Assembly: GCA_028023455.1 (NCBI GenBank)
Contig: JAQFVV010000157.1
Span: 2,168,001 to 2,232,000 of the forward strand
From: Epiperipatus broadwayi
Lineage: Eukaryota; Onychophora; Udeonychophora; Euonychophora; Peripatidae
DNA length: 64,000 nt
Direction: 5' to 3'
The notes beneath the pieces were generated by a model. It saw nothing but the letters and a program-made list of their open reading frames with translations, had not been told where the DNA came from and did not search any database. The position numbers were made by a program, and so were the translations under genes. Of the stretch, positions 49,745 through 62,199 are shown in pieces. Every line of letters starts with the position of its first letter. Positions within the stretch are counted from its first letter, which is position 1.

Positions 49745-52700
49745 TTAAAGACATTCAATACTTAATATCAGATTATGTAAATAGTCTAATATATAAATAC
49801 AACTAGTTATTTGATAATTTGACTACGAATAATTGCCTGTCAATGTACGGTAAAAAAATAATATTTTTTTATGTTAAATAATTGTTCATTTATCCATTAT
49901 TGACATTTTAATTGATTTTGTATTATTTGAGAAAGTTAATATAATTGATTTTTAGATTTAGCAATTTAGAATGCATCTATTGTATATAATGATTCTGATT
50001 ATTGATTTTTTATTTATACTTAATTATTTATTTATAGACTGCAAATTATCGATTTTTAATTGCTTGTTATATCTTAAAATATTTAATTAAAATTTGTTGC
50101 GATGAAAGATTTTTATCTAATTTTAATTTTATTCAAAGGTTTTAAAATATTCTGACTGTTTTAATTTAATTTTTCTTCCATTTTAAATTATTTAAAAATT
50201 GATTTTAATTTTTTAGCCAAAAATAATAGTAAATTATATATGAATAATAAAACAAATATGTGCATAAATTAATGATCAATTTTTTTTGTATATCTTGAAA
50301 TATTAAATGATGCCCAATGTCTTTGAAGATAAATGGTTTATTATGCAAAAAGAGACAATACCTAGCATAGTGAAGGATAGGATTTCTATTTTGCTTCTTT
50401 GAAATTCATTGAGATGTTCTATTCTTTAAAGGAAGATGATAATTTTAGTAGAAATCAAAAAAAGGGTTTCACATTTTGTGGAAGTGGATGGAAAGAGATA
50501 TTCAATTTTATGTGTCTTTTGAGATGAAAAGTGCCAGAGGAGATTTGATTTCGGTGTTTAGTTAAATGAAAAAGTATATACAAACTTAGGTTTTTAAACT
50601 ATTTTAGGCATTTCATGGAAAAGTTCAAAGCATAATTTGTGTAGATTTATAATAAGATATATCCATCTATTATCTCATAAATGAATAAATATGCAAATAT
50701 ATTCATCTATTTATCTATCCAATTATTCTATTCATCCATGGATGTATGAATATATCAACAGAATTGTTTATTCAACTACATTTAATATAGGAATAATGTT
50801 ACTCTTCATCCACCCAGCCTTCATTAATTGTTCAGTCGTGGAAAGGGGGGGGTGCTTTTGGATGGGAAATCAAACTCTTTATTAAATAAATGGCTCATTG
50901 TTGAATTTAATGATATTTTATGCATATAAAGAAGAAAAACATTATTATTAATTAAATTCACCTTTGAAGTGATATTTTTAGAAATCCAAGAATACCAGAT
51001 TAATCCTTATGTCTAATCATATTTTGGCTTTTTTTTTTTTGTTACAACTTCTTTCATTTAAAATGTACTGATTCTATTTTCATACTTATCTGCTTATGAA
51101 CATTCTGTCTGCAGATTAATCCTCACAACTTTAACTACATCATAATTATTTTAAATGTTTCACAAATTGTCTTACATTATTTAAGAAATTGTCTTTAAAT
51201 ATTTAATTTAGTTATATAATTTGCATAATTAACAAATATTATTTTCAAATTAAAATATATTATTATAAACAAAGGAATTAAATACATATTCATTGAGTTA
51301 TGTTTAATTTAAAATTTATATATTATTATAATATTTTGTAATTCCAGTTTCTTTAGATTTCATGAATCCAACACTAACTTTGATTACGAAATGCTTTCAA
51401 TAACAATATTGTTCTTTTGAATTAATGAACTTTTCATTTCATTGTGAGAAAATAATTGTGAAATTGTTTTTTTCTTTTCTTTTTTTAAAAGATTTTCATA
51501 GGATCGTTGAAAAGTGACAAAATAAATAATCAAATGTGGGCTTTGTTGCTTGGGAGTTCATAAGAGGTTTGAATTCCAGAACGGTCAAAACTTGAACTTG
51601 TTTGATAATTATAAAAAAGATGGATCCATTCATTTATCTAGCTATTCATCTATTTATTGATTTGTGAAAGTATTCATCATTTACCTTATGGTCTATACAT
51701 ATTTTTAACCTTGCATCAAGTCATTTCTTTGTAGTGGCACGTTTATTACTGGCAACCCAATTTTGAGCAAGATTTTGTGTGTATCTTATTTATATAAAAT
51801 CCTTTCATCGCATACAATTATTTTCTAATTACCTATCATCCATCATTAAATCTGTATATATAATCTATCCTGCATATTCAAACATTTGTTATTCTGCTGT
51901 CAATTCCAAGAAATTTCTTTGGTAAAATGTTTGTAGCTGTGGTTCTCAACGTACCAGCTAACCTGCTGAGCAGTTGGCCATGCAATAAACGTGACTGAAG
52001 CTACAAAAATATAGATAGTTAGAAGGCAAAAGATGAACAGTTAATCTATCTGTAATATGTATATGCAACTATATTTGTAAAGTGAATTGATTTTTAGCAT
52101 GGTAGTCTTCACAATAAGAAATACTTCCGCCTCCAATTTAAAACAATTTTTTTTAAAATATAACTATGATTAAACATTTTATTTATCTACTTTATACTAT
52201 GAAAATCTTTGTATTCATAATCAGTTGTATAAATATTGATTCAATATTAGGTGGCAATGCTAACAGACTGCCTACTTTTTTAGATTTCCTTGAAATATAA
52301 ATGTGAGTAAAAAAAGACTAATAAATATAGTAAAGTAGTAGATTGTCATCTGGTATTCATTAACTAAATCAATATCCATGTAGTTGGCTCTGAATAAAGA
52401 CATCTTTTTTCATTAAATTGTGTTTTAATTCTAAACAAATTCAGGCTATTAAAATAAATGAATTCTTTCAGTTAATTTGACATCCTATTTTTGTGCCATT
52501 TATTATATAGTGGAGCTGCAAACTACACTATATTTTGTTCCAAGCTCCCTTTGCATTCAATATATATAGTGTATAATAGCTCATCTTTTATTGATAAATA
52601 TTGATTAGAAAATAATACATATTGTTAATTGAACTGCAAGTGCACAGTAACTTTTCACTGCACACACACATATATAACACAAATGTTTTTTATATGTATG

Positions 52701-52960
52701 TATAAAACAGAATTTTAAATAATAATATAATTTGAGGGAGACAAAATTTATATATATTTTATTAAATGTGTGTTTACTCATGCATTCACTAAAGCAAGAA
52801 AAATAAGAAAAAAAAATATCTACTTAGTATTTGTATTTTTAAAATAATGTAAACATCAATTTTTTTTCATAACTTTTTTCTCTTACTAAAAACATATTAG
52901 ACTAGTCTAACAAAAAACTATGATTTCTTTTATTTATGTATTTTTTAAAATCAGTAGATT
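49745..52960. other. AT-rich intergenic DNA, no gene recognised
   Basis: No repeat shared within the window. A tRNA-like patch near 51540-51600 (GGTTTGAATTCC) and a moderately GC-richer patch at 51930-52010 may be SINE fragments, too weak to list separately. Confidence 0.4.
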
Positions 52961-52964
52961 TGCA

Positions 52965-54385
52965 TCTCATTTTATGTGGTAGATAGATTCTGCAAAAAAC
53001 ACACATAAAAGAAATCACACAAAAATAGACTTAACTTACATTGAAAAATGTGGGATATGTTCCATAATTTTTGAAAATTGTATAAAAGCAAAGCAACAAG
53101 GTAAAATTACTTTAAAATTTGCATTAAAAAAAATAAGAAATAAAGTATGACTAATAAAAAATTGATACAAGACAAACTCTTTTTATTTTTTTTATTAAGT
53201 ATTTAATTTTATTCAAAACAATATGTTTTTATGTATAATTTATTTTACATTTTTTCAAACATATTTTAATTATTATCTCTATTTGACAATATGGAGATAC
53301 ATTTGAGAACTGATAAGAAATCAGATTCATCACAAGAGGAAATACAATTAGCAACAACATCAGTCTTGTGTTGTGTTTAATAAGTACATCAATGGAAAAT
53401 TTTCATTTAGGCTTCAAGTTGCTCTAAAACCGTCATTATCATAGTGAATTTATTTGTTGCTGCTCATTTTGAACCAAAGGGAGTGCTTGACATTCAAAAT
53501 GAAAATATATATTTTAGAATATTTTTTCCGTATTTTTTTTACGTATTATAAATTATTTTGATAAAATCTGCTGAAAATATAATTATTTTAGAAAAATTGT
53601 TAAGATTTTAATAAAAATTCTTTACTTTTACACGGATGTAAATTGAGAAAGAAATCAGCGACATACACAACATTTTCTAATAGGTTACAAACTTTTTTTT
53701 AGATTCTCTGCTATATAATATTTTTATAATTATAAATAGAAATTTATTTTTGAAAAAACTTTCGTTCACTTTCATAATCTGACAAATTATTAATTTGTTT
53801 TTTACAAATGAATCTAATATTAAAAGTCAAATATATTTTTAGTACTGATTCTGTAATTGAATCAATCAAAAGTTTAAAACTTTAATTCACTCAGCCAATA
53901 AAAAATTTTTCAGTTTAAAAGTTAATGGTTTTCTGTTAACAATGTAATCAGTGATTAACTTTGAGACAATGATTTTACTAATTGTTTATGAAGCTTGCAA
54001 TATCCAGACATATAACTACAGATTTAGCTTTCATTGCAATTTAAGAGCTCATTCATAATTTTTGTCTTTAACAAGAAAATTATTGTCCAATTGATTAGAA
54101 AGTTGAAGACTTTCTCAAATCATTTTTGCTGTGAAATGAACAAGTTCCAATTTTGTTTCATTATTTTTTTCTAAATCTTCTACAGTATCTAAATATCTTT
54201 TCTCAACAGGCACTTAAAATATCTAAAATATAATGTGTGTATATAAAATGAGGAAATCCTGATATTAAGTGAAATATGAACTTCTTTATCGCATAAAAGA
54301 AAACCGCATAAAAAGATATTAAGAAGAAACATGAATCGCATAACTTCAAAATCGCATTAAAAAAATCTGCATAAAATGAGACCCA
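52965..54385. mobile_element. Possible pogo/Tigger-like transposon remnant
   Basis: The ends CATCTCATTTTATGTGG (left) and the reverse complement of the right end, GGTCTCATTTTATGCAG, are similar. Near the right end, several ATGCGAT-type repeats occur, a feature of Tigger-like termini. The interior minus strand has short peptide stretches of possible transposase origin but nothing I can assign. Boundaries are approximate. Confidence 0.35.
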
Positions 54386-54436
54386 GGTGTATTATCTTTA
54401 AATATTAATAATTTTTATTAGACTTTTATTAGATAT

Positions 54437-54935
54437 TTCTGCAGTGTAATTTTCACTATACCACTCTCATGCAAGGTAGGGACTGATTTCTATCCACTTT
54501 TAACATTTTGTAATTATTAACATATGGCCATGGATATGTGAAAAAGATGTATGATCTTTAAGGTGCACATTTCATGCAGAATCAGACTCATCAGTTAGCC
54601 CAGACCACAATCTTTTACACATATCCTTATATCATTGTTCAGTATATGTAGATAACAAATTACTACAGTTTAATTGATGTGTCAAACTTGCTGCCCTCAC
54701 AACTTTACCACAAATAATTTAATAGAAGAATATTAATAATTTTCATTAGTCTTATATTACACTAGAGATTATTTAGTAGCAAATAATATTTCTGTAGTGT
54801 AATTTTCACTACACCACTCTCATGCCAGATAGGGACTGGTTTCTATGAACTTTTAACACATTCTAGAGGGATATAATCATAAACATATGACCGAGGACAT
54901 GTGAAAAAGATACATGATTCACTATATTTAAGTAT
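54437..54935 (-). repeat. H3 tandem repeat, 353-bp period, with hammerhead relic
   Basis: A block starting TTTCTGCAGTGTAATTTTCA at 54437 recurs at 54790 (TTTCTGTAGTGTAATTTTCA) with a 353-base period, and the shared block runs about 130 bases. On the minus strand, within the unit, CUGAUGA (54594-54588) is followed after 14 bases by GAAAU, in the order of a hammerhead. Stem II is broken, and the expected U of the cleavage triplet is a C. It looks like an inactivated ribozyme of a third family. Confidence 0.5.
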
Positions 54936-55799
54936 GTTTCAAAGTTTTGTAAAACATCTAACATTAATCTTAGAAAATAATTTATTATGTGAATTACTGA
55001 ACATCTAATTTGGGAAGGATAATGAAGAGGGAATAAAATGTATTGCTCTCAACATAAACTCGAGAAATTTTATTAATATATATATAATTGTGTATGGCAG
55101 TCGAGGGGGGGGGAGGCTGCTTGAATATAAAATTTACAAGTTTATTTGTTTACATTTTTCTTTAGATAATGTATAATTGAAATTGTGTAACTAGATACAA
55201 TATAGTTTGCAGCTCCACCATATCTTGTAATATATAAATTAAAGTATAGGAGCATTCTATAGTAATTTCATTGTAAAAACAGATATTAACAATCAACTTC
55301 TTAATTATACATAACAAATATAAGATTAATAGGACTGGTTTTAAGGAAATTCCATTATCATCTCTATCAGATTTTTAAACATCTGAGTCAGAATTTATAT
55401 AACCAGTATTTTATTTATCTAATCTATTTATTTAACATCTCATGATTTGTCTTTAATTAACATAATTTTCATCTGGAAGCACTTCATCATCTTGCCTAAT
55501 TGCAGTTCTTTATTATATTTTATCTTTCCAATAAAAGCAATCAATACTGCATGTCTTTATAATACCCCCCCCCCCCATGAAATAATCTTTATAATGAAAA
55601 TGAATCTGTCTCTCTTACATAAATCATTCTCATTTTCATTATAAAATGCGTTTATTTTTTAGGAAATCTATCACTCTTCATTTATTTCATTGTTCAATCC
55701 AATTAAGATGTGTTTGTCAATTGTAGATTGAATATTATTCTTTTTAAAAACCTTAAAAATTTATTCACTTATCTTATAAATTTCATACTGTATTTTCAT

Positions 55800-56534
55800 A
55801 ATATTACAGATTATCTTGAAATAAAAAATTTAGAGACAAGAGAATATACGAAAATTTTAAAAAACAATTCATTAAAAAAAATTAAATATCTAAAGTTTTG
55901 TAAAACACTATGAAAAAGAGTTAATAATGATATAAGAAATTGTGAATTGGCAAGGAAAGTCATAGATAAGAATAAATTCTCAAAATTGTAAAACAACATC
56001 TTGGTATTGAAAGGAAATTATTTCTGTAATAAGAAAAAAATAAAGTACTATTAATAAAAAGAAATATGGCATCATGAAATGTGTGAAAGAGTTCTATAAA
56101 AAATTATATAGTAATAAAGTATTCCCTAAAATTACTACAACTTCTGAATTGCCCAACATTTTAAATGCAGTGAGGCATACAATTAAATCTCTAAAAAAGG
56201 GAATAATTCCAGGAAATGAAGAAATTATAATCGATATCTTAAAAGAAGCAGATGGAAAACAAAAAAAAATTGTTGTCAAAGTTGTTCATATAAATGATAA
56301 AAATGTACTAAATAATTGAAAGAATTCAGAAATAATATTCATATCTAATAAAGGTGATAAAGAAGATAATAGAAATTGCAGACCTATCTGTTCTATGCAA
56401 AAAAAAAATTATCAAGATAATTAGCATTCATCTACAGAGAACTTGTTTTAGTGGATTATATATAAGTATTAAGAGAAATTATAGAAAAGAATAATGAATA
56501 TGAGTTGCCATTAGGCTTTGGATTTATAGATTAT
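55800..56534 (+). pseudogene. RTE-type LINE, left half (split by PLE)
   Basis: The translation includes NLETREYTKILKNN, the linker between endonuclease and RT. After a frame change come VKEFYKKLYSNK, NAVRHTIKSLKKG and GNEEIIIDILKEADG of the RT N-terminal region, then remnants of NCRPI, and finally REIIEKNNEYELPLGFGFIDY at 56470-56534. This ends exactly where the sister copy at 24.8 kb continues VDYEK. Stops and frameshifts make it dead. Related to the copy at 23.15-25.8 kb by common ancestry, not by recent duplication. Confidence 0.82.
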
Positions 56535-56601
56535 TCTAGATATGTTGATGATATTTTAATTCTTGGTAATAAAAGAGTAATGAATAATATTTATAATGAG
56601 T

Positions 56602-56667
<66 letters not shown>

Positions 56668-56828
56668 TATATATATATATTAAATTTATTAAAGTAGAAT
56701 TTGAAGATAAGATTAAATATTTAGATATAGAAATTAATATAGATAACAATAATAAAATTACTTTAAAACATTTTATTAAAAAACATAAATTAAGAAAAAT
56801 TATTCATGTAGATTCACAACAAGCATAA
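56505..56828 (+). pseudogene. Chimeric ORF: RTE segment joined to PLE reverse transcriptase, poly-Asn tract
   Basis: One open frame of 107 codons begins in RTE sequence (about 10 residues, ending FIDY) and passes without a break into PLE RT (RYVDDILILGNK). An (AAT)n microsatellite (about 56603-56667) has expanded inside it and codes for about 20 consecutive asparagines. After it comes IKYLDIEINIDNNNKITLKH, the PLE block following the catalytic box. The TAA at 56826 ends the frame. The ATG at 56505 lies in RTE sequence, and there is no reason to think it is used. This is a decay product, not a gene. Confidence 0.8.
56603..56667 (+). repeat. (AAT)n microsatellite
   Basis: About 21 uninterrupted AAT units, followed by a short (AT)n stretch, inside the PLE reverse transcriptase. 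Confidence 0.95.
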
Positions 56829-56940
56829 GTACAAAAATCAGCAATAATTAAAAAATTTAAATATAGAAATAATAAATACAATATAGATAAAAGTGTAGCT
56901 CAATTGCAAAAGAATCAATTTATTAAATTATATAAAGATT

Positions 56941-57513
56941 ATGCATATAATCCTAAAAGTATTAGCAATATATTTTTTTATTTCTAAAAAATACATGGTA
57001 GATGATAAAATTTTTGAGAATAATGATGGTATTGATAATGGTAATAATGAATCAAGTAAAAAATGGATTAAATTTTTATATTATCTTAGAATTTATAATA
57101 CTTTAAGATATAATAAAAATTATATTCATGAGAATATAAATATTGGCTGGTCAAATAGTAAAAATCTTGATCAATTAATAGGTAATTATAGATTAAGGGA
57201 TGATTTACAGTTCAAAAAAATAATTATATATAAAATTACATGCAAAATTTGTAAAATGATTTACTTTGGGCATACTGGAAAACAATTAGAGGTAAGAGCC
57301 AAAGAACATAACAATGCTATTAAAAGAAGAGATGATAGATCTGCATTATATATTCACTACTTGAAATATGGCCATAGAATAGATGCTACAAAAAGTATTA
57401 AATATTTAAATTTCATCAAAGATTCAAAAAGAAGACAAATATATGAAACATATTATATTAAAAATAATTTGACTAATTGTATGAATATTTATGACTTCTA
57501 CAAATTTGGTTAA
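56941..57513 (+). pseudogene. PLE C-terminal GIY-YIG endonuclease, open for 190 codons
   Basis: The GIY-YIG endonuclease of Penelope-like elements nicks target DNA to prime reverse transcription. In this frame, residues 40-80 hold the linker (KKWIKFLYY) between RT and endonuclease, and residues 94-180 the endonuclease. The GIY box reads IIY at 95-97 (G changed to I). The YIG box reads YFG at 108-110. The catalytic arginine is R119 in RAKEH, and the metal-binding glutamate is E169 in QIYET. The cysteine-histidine set that marks PLE endonucleases is visible as C101-x2-C104 and H139-x5-H145. The frame differs from that of the RT part, with stops between (56829-56940), so the full protein cannot be made. 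It is surprisingly intact for its setting, which suggests the PLE is younger than the LINE it sits in. Confidence 0.82.
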
Positions 57514-57855
57514 TAATTGGTTGATTAAAAATGAATTGAAAATTATATAATTGTATATTAAAAATGCATGTAATATTGTTTAACATATTGTTATAATATA
57601 ATCAATTGTTTTATAATTATTGAATTTATATATGAGGGTTTTGATTTGTTTTAATTATTTATATTATTATTGTTTGTTTTAATTTCATTATTGGTCACTG
57701 GATGGTTTTATGTCAGATGATTTGTTAATAGTAAATAGATTAGTAACCTTTGAAAAGGCCACCAAAACAGGTGCTGAAAAAAAGCTTTTTAATGTATAAA
57801 ATTATTATTTGATTATATAGCTGTTGTAAAGAATTATTATTATTTTTTGATTATT
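57514..57855 (+). other. PLE 3' tail with possible hammerhead relic
   Basis: Untranslated AT-rich tail of the PLE. At 57748-57780 it holds CCTTTGAAAAGGCCACC, AAAACA, GGTGCTGAAAA. This has the layout of a hammerhead core (CTGATGA, hairpin ACC/GGT, GAAA) with the first element badly changed. PLEs of many animals carry hammerheads in their terminal repeats, so a relic is plausible, but the sequence alone does not prove it. Confidence 0.3.
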
Positions 57856-58890
57856 ATTATGAAAGGGTATTTGATTCTATAAACATTTCTACAATGATTA
57901 AAGCATATGATTATCAAGATAAAGACCCAGAATATTGTCATATTCTAAAGAATATTTAACAAAATGCAACAGCAATGATTATATTACATAAAGATATTAA
58001 GACAATTAAGACTGAGAAGGAGGTATGACACCGTGATTTCATATCTCCAAAACTTCACAGCTGTTTTGAAAATTTTATGGATTAAAATGTGAAGCTAAGG
58101 GAATAAAAGTAAATGTATATTACTTAAATCATCTAGATTTTGCACATAGTATTACTCCTTTTGCAAATAATGCAAAATAATGTTGCAAGAGTTACCAAAT
58201 GAAAATAAAATAGGACTAAAGATAAATGCTAAAAAAAGACTAAAGTACTGTTCAATGGATTTTTGTCAGAGGAATAAAATAAAAACTGATAAAGATTAGA
58301 AGAAAATAATAACTACAAATACTTAGATTATTAATAGATATGAAAACATAATAGATCAAATTAATAAAAATCAGTCACATGTCACATGACATAGCTTGCA
58401 TTACCAATATGCAATATATAAAGAACCTGCTAATAGCTCTAAACAAGCTTATTTATTTTATTTTTTTAATGATAAATTAATTATTGAATTAAACTTGTAA
58501 TGAGTGTTTTTGATAGAAATAACTTAATATTAAAAGAAAATAAGTTCATATGTTCAAACAGAAGGTTTTTAATGTGTTTCACAAGTTCTTACTTATAGAT
58601 TTTAAACTTGGATGCTTTATAAAAATGCAATATGGAGACTTCAGATCACTGAAAAAAATATGGAGAGATATATACAAGAAGAGATTGAAAAATAAAATGC
58701 ATGCATGAAAAGATAAACAGATATTACTGAGATCATTAAGAGTTTGAGATGGAACTAGACTGAATATATTTCTAGAGGAAATGATAGTAGATGGACAGTT
58801 GAAATTTTACATTGGATTTTAAGAGATTTAAAAGACCTAAAAATGAGCCACATGAGATAGATGGATAAAATAATGACATTTTTTTAGGTG
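57856..58890 (+). pseudogene. RTE-type LINE, right half (split by PLE)
   Basis: Resumes with YERVFDS at 57858, matching VDYEKAFDS of RTE reverse transcriptases. It goes on through ISPKL, GIKVN, and HLDFAHS in place of FADD (58132-58150), so the catalytic pair is lost. Farther on are C-terminal blocks similar to those of the copy at 25.1-25.75 kb. Multiple stops and frameshifts. The end near 58.89 kb is approximate. Confidence 0.75.
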
Positions 58891-60599
58891 TGATATGAAT
58901 AAGAGAGGCTAGGGATAGGAGAAACTGAATTAAACTTGGAGAAATTTTTACCCTCTAGTAGATCAAAATGGTTGAAAATGATGATGATAATACTCATTCT
59001 TAGCAATGAAGTATTAAAAGGAATGCTTTGTTCTGTATAATTTAGTACATAGTGGAGTGGCAGAATCTGTAGCTCAGCTTTATGGATTACACCCAGCTCT
59101 GTCATTTGCAAAGTTCAGACGTTTTAGGAATCCCTGAACAATAATCTATACAGTTAGTTTTATTTGAATTTTTGTATCATTATTCAAAAGATAATAAAAC
59201 TTTCCCCATCTATTCAAAATATCATTATTATATTAAAAAGTATCAATCATGTACTTATTTAATACCATAATATCTGTTTTAGGTTTATATGTTACTTCCA
59301 ATACATTATCTGACCAAATCTAATTAATCTGGTATTGTCCAGCTAAGAATAATTTTATGCCATTTATCTATCTCTATTAAATGACTAGCTGAGTTGGTTA
59401 TCTAATAGAAAATTCTAAGCCTACTTGTGACTTAAAAAAAATGTCAAGGTTGCAGTAGTTTTAGGTCAGAGATATGCCAGATAGATATGCTAATAACTAC
59501 ACCATAAGGCATTTCATAAACATGCAAATAGAATTTCATTAGTTAAATACTTTTAGTTTCTGGATGTTTCTGGACTGCGATTTTTACAGGTCATGTAATA
59601 AAATAATATTTATTTTAATATTGTATTTTTTATTAATATTTGTAATAAATCTAAAATTTAATATAATAATCATGAAAGTAATATATATGAAAATAAATAT
59701 AATATTGAAAGGAATATGACTTCACAAAATCTTGTGAAATATCTGTTAAAAGAGAAGAAAGAAACTGACTGTTCGTTCATTAAAGCGATTCCTAAAAGAC
59801 CACTTAGTTTCTTCACTTTCACGTCATCCTTTGTAAAGTGATCTGACTGTAGTCAAATGGTACCATTTACTCTGAAACTTGCAAAGATGAAATCAATTCT
59901 TTCATTTTAAATGAAGCCATTTATCATTCATCATCAAGATATATTTTCTCAACATTATGCAGTGTTTTGAAATAAATACTATTGAATTCACCTAGTTTTA
60001 TCTGCAGGTGTGAATTTTAATTTTGATATAAAATGCGTAAAAATATGATATATACATAAACTTTGGCATTCTTAATTGTTTATTTACAACAAACAAACAC
60101 AGATACACATATGTATACATGTTATGAAAGATAATTTAATTTATGATATAGCTCTGAATATTAAAATATATAAAAAATGACTGTTAACAATTAAGCATTA
60201 TTGCTTGGTCTAGTTATATGTACATGCTTTTAAGCAGGGAAATTAACATATCTTTATACATATTTAATGCAGTAATATGTTGTAGTTTTCTAGCCTCATT
60301 TGTTGCTTAATCTTAAAAACAAGATTTAGAAAAGAATGTTATAGTAGAGTAAACTATGTTTTATATATATATTTGTTTTTCTATATCTTTCATTTTATAA
60401 AGTATTATTGATAAATGGAGTAACTATATATATAGCATACCGATTCCTCCATTTAGAAATAAATAGAATCTGATCATACAAGCTTTTCTGGCCACACCCT
60501 AATATATGTACATAAAGAGAAAGAAAGAAATAATATGAACAAAAGCACCCAGAGTGGAATTACTTTTTTTAATAAAAGTCGCAAACCATTTATTTCTTT

Positions 60600-60760
60600 C
60601 GTTCTTCAAAGTCCCTATCTTAAGTTGAGATTTGAAAGGTCCCGCTACAATCAAAAACTATATTGGCTGACTATTATACAAACGTTTAAAGCCCATGTGG
60701 AAACAGGTTAAAGCTTTCTCTTTCTAATTACATGCTGTGTGCTCGATAAATAATTAGAAT
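60600..60760 (-). repeat. R356 repeat, inverted partial copy
   Basis: The block from AAAGTCCCTATCTTAAG through CTTTCTCTTTCTAATTACATG and GTGCTCGATAAATAATTAG is collinear with the inverted arm at 39245-39387 and the reverse complement of 39030-39190. It is a short fragment without a visible TSD. Confidence 0.6.
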
Positions 60761-60944
60761 GTTACATTAATGCAATTAGTTAAAACTAATTTATAACAAT
60801 ACAGAAAGATATTCAGATTTGTTGCATGTAGTCTTGAATAGTGTTGCTAAAAAAAATTTGTGATAGATACCGTTTTTTTTTTAGTTTTTTGAGAGTTTTT
60901 AAGAAAGCTATAACCTTGTCATAGTTAAAGACTTTTGAATCACT

Positions 60945-61440
60945 TCAACCAGCAAAAACTCTGTAAACAACATTCAGTAGTGCCTCCAGGTGCAAGCTTT
61001 AAGCAGTCAATGAATGCAGGAAGGTTTGTGCATAAAATCCCTATCTAGTCTATACTTATCCAATATTCCCAGACTAGTTTCTAGCTTGTGGATTTTATCA
61101 GTAGGGAGCCTTGGATTTGAGGGCATCGCACCTAGATCTTAGAATCCAATGCAATTCTCCAGCATCCATATTTTACCTATTTGGTTAACTATAAAGCCAG
61201 AATCTCAAAATGAAAACACAATAATGATTTCAACTCAAGCTCATTTGTTTGTATAGTCAGAGAAATCTGAACTCAGTTCAGCTAGTGGTGTCTTTGATTT
61301 TTCAAACCACAGTCACCATTATCCTATGGGCAGGATAGGTATAAAACCATCAAAATATCACATGATCACTGTTTATGGAGATATTACTACTATTATTAAC
61401 AGCCTGTGTAAGCATATGAAATGATGATCATGTAATTCCT
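60945..61440 (-). mobile_element. H1 hammerhead repeat, old diverged copy
   Basis: One nearly complete unit in minus orientation (60965-61380) with many substitutions, followed by a short plus-orientation stub (about 61398-61440). The hammerhead region on the minus strand (about 61070-61115) reads CTGATAA for CTGATGA and has a broken stem II, so it is inactive. The same minus-then-plus layout as in the younger copies remains visible. Confidence 0.7.
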
Positions 61441-62095
61441 GAAAGTTAAGCTGATTAGAGTGACATTTTTGATTATTTAAGAAGCAGTTAATTTACAAAC
61501 TATCAACCACAACCAATATAAAAAATCATGTGATAGCTAAAAATCTTATTATGATGGAGTAAAAAATTTAGATAATATGTCAATCAACTAAACTTAGAAC
61601 TATGTTGCTTCCTCAGATATCTATTTTAAAAGTGTGTCATTCATGTGTGCACCAGCCATTGATGAACTAGAATAGCCATACATGCATCTTTCACATAATT
61701 CTAGTCAGCTTCATTCATAATGAGTGCATAATTTAGTCATACTATCATTCTACCCAGAAAAGATTCAGAAATCACATCAAATGAAGCCTTAAACCTTCCC
61801 AATAAAAACTGTCTTATAGATCAAATTTTCAAAAGGATTTGAGTTTATTTTTAATCAGTTAAAAGAGTAAAATCAGAATTCTGGTGATATTGTAAGGTCA
61901 GTTTTTATTTAGAATAAAAGATCTTTATAAATAATAATCATAGCAAAATTAAAATTAATATTTTCTCTAAATAATTTGAACTTTTTTTTAAAATATGTAT
62001 TTTATTTTTCTTAATATATATATTTTTAATACAACAGCAAGTAGAATTTATAAGTAATTTTTTATTCAGTTATTGGATTTAATATGATTTAAACA

Positions 62096-62192
62096 GACTT
62101 TCAAGCTCCCTACAGCTATCCACTCTATCTTATCAACTGATACACATGTATGTAATCATGTAGGAAGCTTGAAAGTCTGAGTTCAAATCCCT
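62096..62192 (+). repeat. Hairpin with adjoining B-box-like motif
   Basis: AGACTTTCAAGCTCCCTAC and GTAGGAAGCTTGAAAGTCT, at the two ends of 62096-62178, pair around a loop of about 46 bases. Directly downstream, GAGTTCAAATCCC matches a Pol III B box. The interior resembles the repeated block of H2 at 31.67 kb. Either a tRNA-derived SINE fragment or an H2 relative. No A box identified. Confidence 0.4.
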
Positions 62193-62199
62193 TCTAAAT

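Larger units (their letters stand above)
56535..57855 (+). mobile_element. Penelope-like element (PLE), 5'-truncated, inserted in RTE LINE
   Basis: RT sequence starts abruptly at SRYVDDILILGNK (the YVDD catalytic box, 56541-56552). It continues through the KYLDIEINI block, and after a frame change ends in a GIY-YIG endonuclease. The host LINE stops at FIDY before 56535 and resumes at about 57856 with YERVFDS. Short direct repeats at the edges (ATTAT, or GATTATT at 56529-56535 and 57849-57855) suggest a TSD of 5-7 bases, but microhomology blurs it. 5' truncation is common for PLEs, which copy by target-primed reverse transcription. The region 57514-57855 is an untranslated tail. Confidence 0.85.

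Noticed and set aside
56601-56680. CRISPR-like regular repeat
   Set aside because: It is a plain AAT microsatellite with no spacers, in animal-type DNA.
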